From JADGNF01 sp964582085 (lineage in GTDB: Archaea > Thermoproteota > Bathyarchaeia > Bathyarchaeales > Bathycorpusculaceae): a stretch of 64,000 bases of DNA. The notes beneath the pieces were generated by a model that saw nothing but the letters and a program-made list of their open reading frames with translations, had not been told where the DNA came from and searched no databases. A program made the position numbers and the translations under genes. The stretch lies in the NCBI GenBank assembly GCA_964582085.1, contig CAZOPV010000016.1, positions 6,141 to 70,140 on the forward strand, in the 5' to 3' direction. The number at the start of each line of letters is the position of its first letter. The first letter of the stretch is position 1. Positions 25,125 through 33,498 of this stretch are shown in pieces.

Positions 25125-26417
25125 ATGGTAGTTTTGAACATTGATGGTATAGACTGCTCTTATGGCTCTGAAAAGATTTTAGACAACGTTCGGTTTAAAG
25201 TTGAAAGCGGTCAATTCTTAGGCATCCTTGGACCTAACGGTTCTGGAAAATCTACCTTAATTAAAAGTGTCAGCCGTGTACTCAAACCCGTTACAGGTAC
25301 CATTTTAATAGATGAAACCGACATCTATAAGCTCAAAACGTTGGAAGTTGCCAAACGTTTGGCTGTAGTTCCACAGGATTCACCGATGACTTTTGACTTT
25401 ACTGCCCTAGAAGTTGTGCTTATGGGGCGCAATCCTCATTTGTCCAAATTTGGGATGGAAAGCAAAGAAGACTTGGCGATAGCCAAAAAATCAATGCAAC
25501 TTACTGATACGTGGCAATTTGCAGACCGCCCTATCACTGAACTTAGCGGTGGAGAGCGACAGCGCGTAATTATTGCACGTGCCCTAACACAAGAACCTAA
25601 AATTCTTCTACTTGACGAGCCAACTAACCATTTGGACATTTGTAACCAGCTAGAAATAATGGACTTGCTCAAGCATTTATGCAAAACCAAAAAACTTCTT
25701 ATTATAGGTGTTTTTCACGACTTCAATCTTGCCGCTCGATACTGTGACTCGTTGATTTTGTTGAAAGATGGTAAAATTGTAGCAGTTGGAGAGGCAAGCC
25801 AAACTCTCACTAGTGAAAACGTCAAAAAAGTTTTTCATGTTGATGCATTAGTTAAAAAACACCCGCTGACGGGCTCGCTTTATGTAACTCCTATATCCAA
25901 ACCTCAGAACCAACAATTCAAACGCACTGTAGTGCACCTTATTTGCGGAGGTGGCGCAGGCAGTTCTTTGATGAAGATTCTTACTGATGAAGGCTTTACT
26001 ATAACTGCAGGCGTTCTCCATTTACTGGATACAGACCAAGAAACAGCTCAATTATTAAACATCACTACAGTTAACGAGGCTCCTTTTTCGCCCATAACCG
26101 ATGAAGCTCATGAAGCCAATTTGAAGCTAGCAAGCAAAGCTGACGTCCTTATTATTGCCCCGACTCAGTTTGGGTCTGGAAATCTGCGGAATCTCGAAGC
26201 TGCTCAAGTAGCCTTGGAAAAAGGTGTGCCAACTGTTATTATGGAAGACGGGTCTATAGACGAGAGGGATTTCAGCAAGGGACAAGCAAAAAAATATCTA
26301 CTGAAACTTAAAACTGGGGGTGCAATAGCAGTTAAGAGTCCTACCGAATTGTTGCTTTTTCTTAACAATTTAGAAGAAAAAATAAAATGTGATAAAGAGG
26401 GGATTGAAACCACATGA
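25125..26417 (+). CDS. btuD: Cobamide ABC transporter ATPase fused to a C-terminal Rossmann-like domain
   Basis: Residues 1-255 are a complete FepC/BtuD-type ATPase: Walker A GPNGSGKS (36-43), Q-loop VPQDSP, signature LSGGERQ, Walker B ILLLDEPTNHLD, switch His in FHDFNLAARY. From about residue 266 to the end there is an extra domain beginning VVHLICGGGAGSSLM and containing ADVLIIAPTQFGSGNLRNLEAAQ. It looks like a Rossmann-type fold and is known to me only as an unnamed extension in some archaeal BtuD-like proteins. The stop overlaps the next start (ATGA). Role of the extension unknown; cobamide sensing or processing is possible. Confidence 0.86.
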   Translation: MVVLNIDGIDCSYGSEKILDNVRFKVESGQFLGILGPNGSGKSTLIKSVSRVLKPVTGTILIDETDIYKLKTLEVAKRLAVVPQDSPMTFDFTALEVVLMGRNPHLSKFGMESKEDLAIAKKSMQLTDTWQFADRPITELSGGERQRVIIARALTQEPKILLLDEPTNHLDICNQLEIMDLLKHLCKTKKLLIIGVFHDFNLAARYCDSLILLKDGKIVAVGEASQTLTSENVKKVFHVDALVKKHPLTGSLYVTPISKPQNQQFKRTVVHLICGGGAGSSLMKILTDEGFTITAGVLHLLDTDQETAQLLNITTVNEAPFSPITDEAHEANLKLASKADVLIIAPTQFGSGNLRNLEAAQVALEKGVPTVIMEDGSIDERDFSKGQAKKYLLKLKTGGAIAVKSPTELLLFLNNLEEKIKCDKEGIETT

Positions 26418-27085
26418 AAATTGTTGCCTCTTGGAGTGGCGGAAAAGACAGCTGTTTCGCACTATATAAAGCGCTCAAAGAAAAATATCAAGTTATGAGT
26501 TTGTTGACTTTCATGCGCAATGAAACAGCAACGAACTTCCATGGATTAAACGTAAAACTCTTAGATGCACAAGCGCAAGCTCTCGGAATATCTCTTGTTA
26601 AGTATGTAACAAAACCAGAAACTTATGAACAACAATTCAAAGCCGCGCTACGTAAGTTTAAAGTTCAAGGCGCAGAAGGTTTGCTGACGGGCGACATTTA
26701 CGAAGTTGCTGGTCACGAAGAACGCTGGTTGGAACGTATTTGCAAAGAAGTAGACCTGCAACCTATAAGACCATTATGGATGGGTGATACCAAACAGATT
26801 TTACAAGATTTCGTTAATGCGGGGTTTGAAGCGACTATTGTTCGAACCAACAAAAGTGTAATAGGCGAAGAGTGGCTTGGTCGGCAACTGAACCAGAACT
26901 TTCTACATGAAATACTCCAACTGAAAAATGTAGATCCATGCGGAGAAGGCGGAGAATATCACACCGTCGTAACCGACGGACCTATCTTCAAGAACCGCAT
27001 AGTTATCAACGAAACTAAACGGCAGTATAGTAATGGATATGGTCATTTGGAAATTGTAAATTTCACGGTTATGCCAAAAAGCTAA
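26414..27085 (+). CDS. PP-loop ATPase, diphthine-ammonia ligase (Dph6)-like
   Basis: N-type ATP pyrophosphatase: WSGGKDSCFALYKAL gives the PP-loop SGGKDS. VQGAEGLLTGDIY, WMGDTKQILQDFVNAGFEATIV and DPCGEGGEYHTVVTDGPIF are the conserved blocks of the MJ0570/Dph6 family (COG2102). Dph6 makes diphthamide on elongation factor 2 by ATP-dependent amidation. Here the gene overlaps btuD by 4 bases and precedes cobT-like, so an amidation or ligation step in cobamide salvage should be considered. The standard diphthamide role cannot be excluded. Confidence 0.83.
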   Translation: MKIVASWSGGKDSCFALYKALKEKYQVMSLLTFMRNETATNFHGLNVKLLDAQAQALGISLVKYVTKPETYEQQFKAALRKFKVQGAEGLLTGDIYEVAGHEERWLERICKEVDLQPIRPLWMGDTKQILQDFVNAGFEATIVRTNKSVIGEEWLGRQLNQNFLHEILQLKNVDPCGEGGEYHTVVTDGPIFKNRIVINETKRQYSNGYGHLEIVNFTVMPKS

Positions 27086-27096
27086 AGGTGTATAAA

Positions 27097-28200
27097 ATGA
27101 CCCAAATCTCTGATATATTGACTGTTCGAAATTCGTCGAAAGGCGAAGCTTTTTTAGAACAAATTATAGGCAAAAGACCGTTATTCGTTTTGACGATAGC
27201 TACGTCAGAAACTGGCAAAATCGCAGGTATATCCGCAGCAGGTAAAATGCCTGAAATTACAGATTACACGCCACCTGCAGACGCAGAGCTACTTTTGTTC
27301 GGCAAATGTAAATGCTTTAACGGTGTTCCTGTGACGCCAGACGGCATTCCCACTCCCGCATTGATTTCGATGTCGGTTTTGCGTTTGGCGGATTTTCCTG
27401 TTCTGGTGGCAAGTGGTGGCTTGAAGATTAAACCTCATGCACCATTTTTAGATTTCGGTGGAAGTCCAGGAAGAGACATCCGAACAGGAAATGCTGTTGA
27501 TAACGTGGAGGAAGTTATTGAACGAGCCAAAGTTGCAGGAGAGCATTTAGCTAAAACCTCTGAGTATTTAGTTATTGGAGAGAGCATTCCAGGCGGAACC
27601 ACAACAGCGTTGGGTGTTCTCTCCGCGATGGGCATAAAAGCAGAAGGCAAAGTCAGTAGTAGTATGCCTATTAATCCTCATGATTTAAAAATTGAAGCAG
27701 TTAGAGCTGGGTTAGCTGCTGCGGGCGCTAGTTTTGCCAGTTTTGCACGCGACCCCATTAAGGCCGTCTCCTGTGTCGGCGATCCCATGATGGCGGCGTT
27801 TGCAGGCTTAGTTTTGGGTGCTGCCGAACAGGTTCCGGTTTTGATGGCTGGCGGGACTCAGATGACTGCTATTTTAGCTGTAATAAACGCTTTAAACGCA
27901 AACGTCTTGTGTAACGTTGCAATTGGCACTACGCGTTGGGTTGCAAAAGATTATTCTTCCGATATTTGTGGCATTGTAGATCAGATCGCAGATGTGCCTA
28001 TTTTGGCTGCAGACTTGAATTTTAGCCGCTCACGATTTGATGGTTTAAAAGCTTACGAGCAAGGTATAGTTAAGGAAGGCGTTGGCGCTGGTGGTTCTTC
28101 TATAGCCGCGATGGCGAAATTTGAGGGTGCATTAACTAAAGATTTATTGCTCTCTGAGATTGAGCGCAACTATGCTACATTGATGAGTCTGGTGTCGTGA
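27097..28200 (+). CDS. cobT: Archaeal CobT-like nicotinate-nucleotide:base phosphoribosyltransferase
   Basis: Belongs to the archaeal CobT-like family (TIGR00303-type): PTPALISMSVLRLADFPVLVASGG, GGSPGRDIRTGNAV, GESIPGGTTTALGVLSAMG, VSSSMPINPHDLK and VLMAGGTQMTAILAVI. It would activate the lower-ligand base to an alpha-ribotide for CobS. The ATG at 27097 is preferred over the GTG at 27088, as AAAGGTG lies 6 bases before it. 367 residues. Base specificity (benzimidazole, adenine or phenol) cannot be read from sequence. Sits between the PP-loop gene and cobS copy two. Confidence 0.85.
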   Translation: MTQISDILTVRNSSKGEAFLEQIIGKRPLFVLTIATSETGKIAGISAAGKMPEITDYTPPADAELLLFGKCKCFNGVPVTPDGIPTPALISMSVLRLADFPVLVASGGLKIKPHAPFLDFGGSPGRDIRTGNAVDNVEEVIERAKVAGEHLAKTSEYLVIGESIPGGTTTALGVLSAMGIKAEGKVSSSMPINPHDLKIEAVRAGLAAAGASFASFARDPIKAVSCVGDPMMAAFAGLVLGAAEQVPVLMAGGTQMTAILAVINALNANVLCNVAIGTTRWVAKDYSSDICGIVDQIADVPILAADLNFSRSRFDGLKAYEQGIVKEGVGAGGSSIAAMAKFEGALTKDLLLSEIERNYATLMSLVS

Positions 28201-28207
28201 TGTATTA

Positions 28208-28963
28208 ATGTTGAAAGCGCTCAAGAATCTTTTAGCTTTCTTGACGGTTCTGCCCATACGTATGGACATGGATTGCCTAGTTGATTCTGCGCGTTTAATG
28301 TTTATCTTTCCACTTGTAGGCGCCTTGTTAGGGTTGTTGGCAGGTGTTTTTGGCTGTATAATTTCCTTTTTTCTTCCTGAGTTGGTGACGGGCGCTTTAA
28401 CTTTAAGCATTTTGTTGCTGCTGACTGGCTTACATCACACAGATGGATTGCTGGATTTTGGCGATGCGCTTATGTGTCATGGCACACCTGAACGAAAGAT
28501 TGAAGTTATGCATGATCAGTTTACAGGCGCTGGCGCGGTGGGTCTTGGGCTAATGACTTATGTGGTTTCTGCTTTTGCGTTTGCAGGTTTGGGTTCTGTT
28601 GTGATCATTCAGAGTGTAATTGTGGTTGAGTTATGTGCCAAATTAGCGATGGTTGTGGGTTGCTGGGCTGGTCGATCAATTCATAAGGGAATGAATTCGC
28701 CTTTTATGGAAATTATGCATGGTAAATATGGAACTCTACGGGTGGTTGCTGCTTTGTTTTTATCTTTGATGGTTTCTGTGCCACTTTTATGGTTTGCTGG
28801 CTGGTTTGTAGGTTTAATAGTGGTTTTAGTTTCGGTTTTAGCTAGCGGCGTGATGGTTGCGATTGCACACCGCCATTTTGGTGGTGTTACGGGTGACGTG
28901 TTAGGTGCTACTAATGAGGTAGTGCGTATGGTTGCTGTCGTTGTTTTGTTGGCGATGCTTTAA
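28208..28963 (+). CDS. cobS: Adenosylcobinamide-GDP ribazoletransferase (second copy)
   Basis: CobS landmarks: NLLAFLTVLPIRMD, LLLTGLHHTDGLLDFGDALM (the HxDGLxD site intact, with Asp residues for Mg2+), GCWAGRSIHKGMNSPF and GGVTGDVLGATNEVVRM. 251 residues and 6-7 helices. The stop TAA overlaps the ATG of cobY by one base. Compared with the copy at 14795 it keeps the His-x-Asp motif (TGLHHTDGLLD against TGFQHFDGLVD) and is shorter. Confidence 0.9.
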   Translation: MLKALKNLLAFLTVLPIRMDMDCLVDSARLMFIFPLVGALLGLLAGVFGCIISFFLPELVTGALTLSILLLLTGLHHTDGLLDFGDALMCHGTPERKIEVMHDQFTGAGAVGLGLMTYVVSAFAFAGLGSVVIIQSVIVVELCAKLAMVVGCWAGRSIHKGMNSPFMEIMHGKYGTLRVVAALFLSLMVSVPLLWFAGWFVGLIVVLVSVLASGVMVAIAHRHFGGVTGDVLGATNEVVRMVAVVVLLAML

Positions 28964-29580
28964 TGAAAGTTACAGCGTTAGTGATGGCTGGCGGCAAAGG
29001 CAAACGCATGGCTTTAAGCGAAGAGAAGCCACTTTTGCAAATTGGCGGAAAGGCTATTATAGAGCATGTTCTGCTGGCCTTGCAGAAAGCCACTAAAATT
29101 CAAGATATCGTAGTCACGGTCAGTGATTATACTCCAAAAACTGCGGCTTTTCTTACACACTTTCCAGTTAAAGTTATCAAAACACCTGGTCGAGAATACG
29201 TTTCAGACATGGGTTTTGCTGTCAGAATATTGAAGTTAAGTACGGTTTTGACCATAGCGGCTGATTTACCTCTTATAACAGCTCCTATAATCGATGACAT
29301 CGTGGACGCCTATCTGCGTTGTGGGAAAGCGGCTTTGGCAGTTGCAGTTCCGTTTGAGTTACGTGAAAAACTTGGTTTAGGCGTTGGTTATGCATTCGAC
29401 TGGGAAGGCAAGCGGGTAGTGTACGCTGGAATAAACGTAAACGATGGTCGAAGAATCAATGATGCTGAACTGGAACAAGAGATTTACGTGCTAGACAAAG
29501 TTGAGGTTGCTTTGAACGTCAATACGGTAGAAGAGTTGTGCATTGCTCAAGAAAAGTTCAACCAAGTTTATAAGACATAA
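28963..29580 (+). CDS. cobY: GTP:adenosylcobinamide-phosphate guanylyltransferase (second copy)
   Basis: CobY: VTALVMAGGKGKRMALSEEKPLLQIGGKAIIEHVL, then LTIAADLPLITAPIID and GINVNDGRRIND. 205 residues, cytoplasmic. Last gene of the btuF operon, overlapping cobS by one base. Its N-terminus fixed the start of the first copy. About 200 bases without a gene follow, with several T-runs on the opposite strand of the convergent radical-SAM gene. Confidence 0.9.
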   Translation: MKVTALVMAGGKGKRMALSEEKPLLQIGGKAIIEHVLLALQKATKIQDIVVTVSDYTPKTAAFLTHFPVKVIKTPGREYVSDMGFAVRILKLSTVLTIAADLPLITAPIIDDIVDAYLRCGKAALAVAVPFELREKLGLGVGYAFDWEGKRVVYAGINVNDGRRINDAELEQEIYVLDKVEVALNVNTVEELCIAQEKFNQVYKT

Positions 29581-29782
29581 AAACAACTGCATTTTAAGAT
29601 CTTTAAGACGTAGCAAACCTTTAACTTTTGATTGTTTCTTTCCTCAAGTTTTCTGTTATTTAATAAATATCTCTCACCAGTACATGGTACAGCAGAAGTA
29701 AATTGATGTTGTAGTGTCTCTGTTTCCTGTAGGGGTAACACTAAAAAATAGTGGCCACAAAACAAAAAAAGGAACAAGTGGT

Positions 29783-30889
29783 TTAAGGTATTTTTACGCC
29801 GTATTTTTTAGCTAGCTGTGGATCTTCTCTGAGCACTTTTGGGATGTAGTTACAAGCAGGATCCGATTCAAACAGGTCACCTGTATAGTACTCTGCGCGT
29901 GTACGGCACCCACCGCAAATTTCACGGTATTCGCAAACTCCACATCTACCTTTAATATTGCTTTTGTCACGTAGTTTCAAATGTAGTGGACTCTGTTGCA
30001 GTTCTTCCCAAACTTTTGTCAACTTTTTCTCTTTCACATTGCCTAACCTGTAGCCTTCATGAAAACCACAGGAGCGGTAGTCACCATTTTCGGTAACGCT
30101 GACGTAGTTGCCACCTATTGTGCATCTGCCCAAATAGCCATTCTGATACCAGTCCCAGAAGTCCACAGGGTTTTTCTGGCGAACAATACGTGCGTAGAAA
30201 GGAGCGTATACGTTAATTTTGATTTTGCCCATAAGTTTACACTGTAAATCATAAATCTCGTTAAATGCGGCTTCATATTGCTCAGGAGTAGGCGCCAAAT
30301 CAGGCATGTTGCTTCCTGCTCTACCCACAGGCACAAGATTGTGATAAACCACCATACGTGCTTTGTACTCTTCACCTAAAGCGGCAGGGTGCGCCATATC
30401 TTTGATGTTGTACTTAGTCATTGTTGTAACTATGCAGTCTAAAATGCCGTTTTCTGACAGTTTTTTCATGGCAAAAAGAGCTTTGTCGTAGCTGCCTTTG
30501 CGGCGGATTATGTCGTTTGATTCTCGGTTTCCGTCAATGCTTACTGCTGTGTGAACTTCATGCTTTACAAGCTTATCCAGCCTTGCCTGATCAAAAGCAA
30601 AACCGCTGGTAATTAGGCTTACTTCCATACCATAAGTCTTTTTCGCGTAGTCAATGATCTCAAAAATGTCTTGTCTCACCAAAGGTTCTCCACCGCTTAT
30701 TCCAAACCATGGAGAACCAAAGTCGTGAATTTCATCCACCATTCTTTTGGCAGCTTCTGTGTCTAACTCTATGTCCTTGGCGTATTCAGGAGTATAACTG
30801 CAATAAAGGCAGCTGCCAACACATCGACGAGTACATCTCCAAGTTACCATGTATAAAGGTGCTTTTGAATTAGGCGTTGCGTTTGCCAT
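29783..30889 (-). CDS. Radical SAM/SPASM protein
   Basis: N-terminal core: MVTWRCTRRCVGSCLYCSY carries the CxxxCxxC cluster site, SGGEPLVRQDIFEII is the SAM-binding glycine motif, VSIDGNRESNDIIRRKGSYDKAL follows. SPASM tail: CTIGGNYVSVTENGDYRSC, then CGVCEYREICGGCRTRAEYYTGD...DPAC. It resembles the AhbC/AhbD and heme d1-type SPASM proteins and the radical-SAM protein at 12581, especially in the C-terminal Cys block. ATG at 30889 is chosen over GTG at 30898; ATTTTATAT lies at about -35. Substrate unknown. Confidence 0.85.
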   Translation of the reverse strand: MANATPNSKAPLYMVTWRCTRRCVGSCLYCSYTPEYAKDIELDTEAAKRMVDEIHDFGSPWFGISGGEPLVRQDIFEIIDYAKKTYGMEVSLITSGFAFDQARLDKLVKHEVHTAVSIDGNRESNDIIRRKGSYDKALFAMKKLSENGILDCIVTTMTKYNIKDMAHPAALGEEYKARMVVYHNLVPVGRAGSNMPDLAPTPEQYEAAFNEIYDLQCKLMGKIKINVYAPFYARIVRQKNPVDFWDWYQNGYLGRCTIGGNYVSVTENGDYRSCGFHEGYRLGNVKEKKLTKVWEELQQSPLHLKLRDKSNIKGRCGVCEYREICGGCRTRAEYYTGDLFESDPACNYIPKVLREDPQLAKKYGVKIP

Positions 30890-31163
30890 CAAACTCACAG
30901 CATGACTTAGACGATTCTTTACGATATAAAATTATCTATTATTAGCCTTTATTCTTAAGTGAAAACCATCAACGTCGTGTTTAAAAGCAAACAAAAAGTT
31001 CTTTTTGGAGCCTGTTTATGTTTTACCTTTTTTGTGTCTGCTCCAAAAACCTAACCATAGGATTACTCTGTTTTTGGCTTTTTCTGTACCTTAATCAGAA
31101 AATCTTATAAACTTAACAACCTAACGTTTTGACAGATTCCATTAAAAGGAGAATTATGTAAAG

Positions 31164-32522
31164 ATGTCAAAACCAAAAGAATATTCTGCCATGACAAAAG
31201 ATCGCCTTATGCTTTACACATTCATAGCGCTCCTTGCAATCACTATTGTCTCCGCCGCTTTGTGGTCACAAGTGACTCCAACAAACCTTATGACTGGTAC
31301 TACCAGCCTAAACCTAGGGCTTACAGTTGTGATCTGTGCTCTCATATCTGTAGGTGTTGCAGTGGGAATCGACGTTCTTTTCTACAAACTTGTCTCAGAT
31401 AGCCCTCTAAATTTGATGTCGGCGGCAGTCTACGGTCTAATAGTTACCCTCTCATACAGCTTAGGTCTGCCTTCAATGAACACTGAAGTAGGGTTACCCG
31501 TCGACGCTCCAGGAGCCTTTGTTTACGTAGCTTTGATTTCTCTCGTTGGTATGGTTCTGTTCAAAAAAGTGCTACCTCACAAGCTCAACCCTGCCGCAGC
31601 CGCCAAATTCCTTGTGTTACTCCCACTATTCAACTCAATATTCATTGCTGTTGATCACCTCAAAACAGGCTGGCTTGGCGTACCTGCATTAGCAGGTCCA
31701 CTTGGCGGAGGCATAATGCCCGTAGGCGACAACGGTATGGCTTCTTTTGCTAGCTATCTCCAAGGCTGCTTTGCCAACCCTGCAGTAATGACCCCCCCAG
31801 ACGTCACATACATTATGATCTTTGAGAAGTTCCACGGCTGGGTAGGCGGAGCTTCAAGCATAGCCGTCATAATAGTGGGTATAGCGCTGTTCATTGTTGC
31901 ACGCCGATTCATAAAATGGAGAATTACTCTTGCCTACTTTGCCACAGTAGCACTCATGTCCATTATAATGTCAGTTGCATATGCAGATACCGACATGACA
32001 TATCGTTTGCTCTTCTCTGTCTTCATTGGCAGTTCAATTTTCATGGGCTTCTTCATGGCAACTGACCCTGCAACAACACCCCTCACTTATACCGGACAGT
32101 TAATTTTCGGTGTCGGCTTAGGTGTCTTGACAATACTGATTCAGACCTACATGAACTTCTTCGGCGGTTCCATCTTGGCATTGCTAATCATGAACCTGAC
32201 AGTTTCAAAACTAGATCAAATTGGCAAGCTTAAGCCCCGTCAAGAAAAGAAAGAGCCTAAACTGCCCAAAGCTAAACAATTCGCTGCAGAAAAAGTCAAA
32301 GAATACGCTTGCATCAAATGTGGCGCATGTATGCGTGTTTGCTGCCACAACCTTAGTCCAATACTTATCAAGCAAGCCTACGATAAACAAGACTTTGACG
32401 CTCTGGCAAAACTACACGCGGATTACTGCACTGGCTGTGGTCACTGCACGTTTATTTGCCCCGCGAGAATCGACCTCCGAAAATCAATACTCACTGCCAA
32501 AGGCATGATGCGACAGCAATAA
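31164..32522 (+). CDS. RnfD/NqrB-like membrane protein fused to an RnfC-type ferredoxin tail
   Basis: Residues 15-360 are a polytopic RnfD/NqrB-type domain: NPAAAAKFLVLLP, GWVGGASSIAVIIVG, and FFMATDPATTPLTYTGQLIFGVGLGVLTILIQTYMN. The covalent FMN motif SGAT of RnfD is not seen. Residues 375-450 carry two [4Fe-4S] sites, CIKCGACMRVC and CTGCGHCTFICP, separated by a helical stretch (KQAYDKQDFDALAKLHADY) as in the C-terminus of RnfC. It probably moves electrons through the membrane. No other Rnf subunit is nearby. CTTATAAAC at about 31103 is the TATA box; AAAGGAG precedes the start. Confidence 0.78.
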   Translation: MSKPKEYSAMTKDRLMLYTFIALLAITIVSAALWSQVTPTNLMTGTTSLNLGLTVVICALISVGVAVGIDVLFYKLVSDSPLNLMSAAVYGLIVTLSYSLGLPSMNTEVGLPVDAPGAFVYVALISLVGMVLFKKVLPHKLNPAAAAKFLVLLPLFNSIFIAVDHLKTGWLGVPALAGPLGGGIMPVGDNGMASFASYLQGCFANPAVMTPPDVTYIMIFEKFHGWVGGASSIAVIIVGIALFIVARRFIKWRITLAYFATVALMSIIMSVAYADTDMTYRLLFSVFIGSSIFMGFFMATDPATTPLTYTGQLIFGVGLGVLTILIQTYMNFFGGSILALLIMNLTVSKLDQIGKLKPRQEKKEPKLPKAKQFAAEKVKEYACIKCGACMRVCCHNLSPILIKQAYDKQDFDALAKLHADYCTGCGHCTFICPARIDLRKSILTAKGMMRQQ

Positions 32523-32530
32523 GCACACCT

Positions 32531-32543
32531 TTTCTTTTTTTTT
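32531..32543 (+). terminator. T-tract terminator after RnfD-like fusion
   Basis: TTTTCTTTTTTTT directly after the stop; the next gene has its own TATA box, so the two membrane protein genes are separate transcripts. Confidence 0.5.
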
Positions 32544-32690
32544 GCAAGTTTTGTCTCTTTTCTTGAATATTTTTTACCGCGAGCTCAATAGCTCTCAAAG
32601 CTGAGAGTTTTAAGCAAGACCCTTACGTCGATTTGAAACATTAAATTTATAAACGCGCCCAAACGTATAGACATTCAAAGGATGAGAAAG

Positions 32691-33362
32691 ATGGAAACAG
32701 AAAAATTCAAGCTAAAAGACATAGGATTTGGCTTAGTTGTACCAGTAATTGTCGGCTTAATAATCGTTGCTTTCCCTGCTATCCTTCGACCTGCTCTTGA
32801 CAGCTGGTTCCCGCCGCCAAACATGATGACCGGTGATCCAGGCTCACCCTACGCGTTCCTCACAGTTATATTCACACATGGCTTTGCTCAGATGGTTATG
32901 TTCGCTGTCCCGCTTATCTTAGGATTACTTTGGAATAAATGGGCTGGCGGTTGCGCAGGTTTCATCATGGGTACACTGTACTATATGGGCATGGCCGGCT
33001 ATAACATAATCACTAGCCTCAAATCCTTCGGAGTAGAGTACACATACAATTTGTATGCTGACCCTAGCTTTATTGGCAACTATATCGTGTGCGGAATCCT
33101 CGTTGGATACGTTGCAGGTGCATTAAACAACGGCTCATACAGCTTCAAACGCATGTTAGGTGCAGGCTTGACCGCTGCTCTGCTGGTTGGTGTACTTCAG
33201 TTCGTTTTCAACATAACCGTTGCCTTCAGCGCTTGGATGACTGCTGGTGACCCACTAAACGCAGCCTTCTTGACAATGCTTCCAATGATAATCTTGGGCA
33301 TAATCGCTCCCATAGTAGCCAAGGTCATGACTTGGTACGGCATCGCTCCCATGAAACATTAA
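32691..33362 (+). CDS. Polytopic membrane protein of unknown function
   Basis: About 223 residues with six predicted helices, an N-terminal charged stretch (ETEKFKLKDIG) and an extracytoplasmic-looking loop PPPNMMTGDPGSPYAF. The hydrophobic pattern resembles small energy-coupling (ECF-S-like) or transporter-like proteins, but no family motif is recognised. ATG at 32691 has GGATGAG 5 bases before it, better than the ATG at 32682. A TATA box (TTTATAAA near 32645) lies upstream. The loop phrase NLMTG / NMMTG occurs both here and near residue 43 of the RnfD-like protein upstream, hinting at a shared origin or partnership. Confidence 0.65.
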   Translation: METEKFKLKDIGFGLVVPVIVGLIIVAFPAILRPALDSWFPPPNMMTGDPGSPYAFLTVIFTHGFAQMVMFAVPLILGLLWNKWAGGCAGFIMGTLYYMGMAGYNIITSLKSFGVEYTYNLYADPSFIGNYIVCGILVGYVAGALNNGSYSFKRMLGAGLTAALLVGVLQFVFNITVAFSAWMTAGDPLNAAFLTMLPMIILGIIAPIVAKVMTWYGIAPMKH

Positions 33363-33370
33363 ACAAAAAT

Positions 33371-33401
33371 CTTTTCCCTTTTTTCCTCTTAATTATTTTT
33401 A
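33371..33401 (+). terminator. T-rich terminator after membrane protein gene
   Basis: Long pyrimidine tract with three T-runs between the stop codon and the convergent HemW-like gene. Confidence 0.5.
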
Positions 33402-33498
33402 AATATTCACCAAAACTGTACCTGAAACTGGGTTACGTACTCAATCAATTATCAAATTAATTTTAAGTTAAACAAAAAGGAAAAATCAGAAAAAAGGT

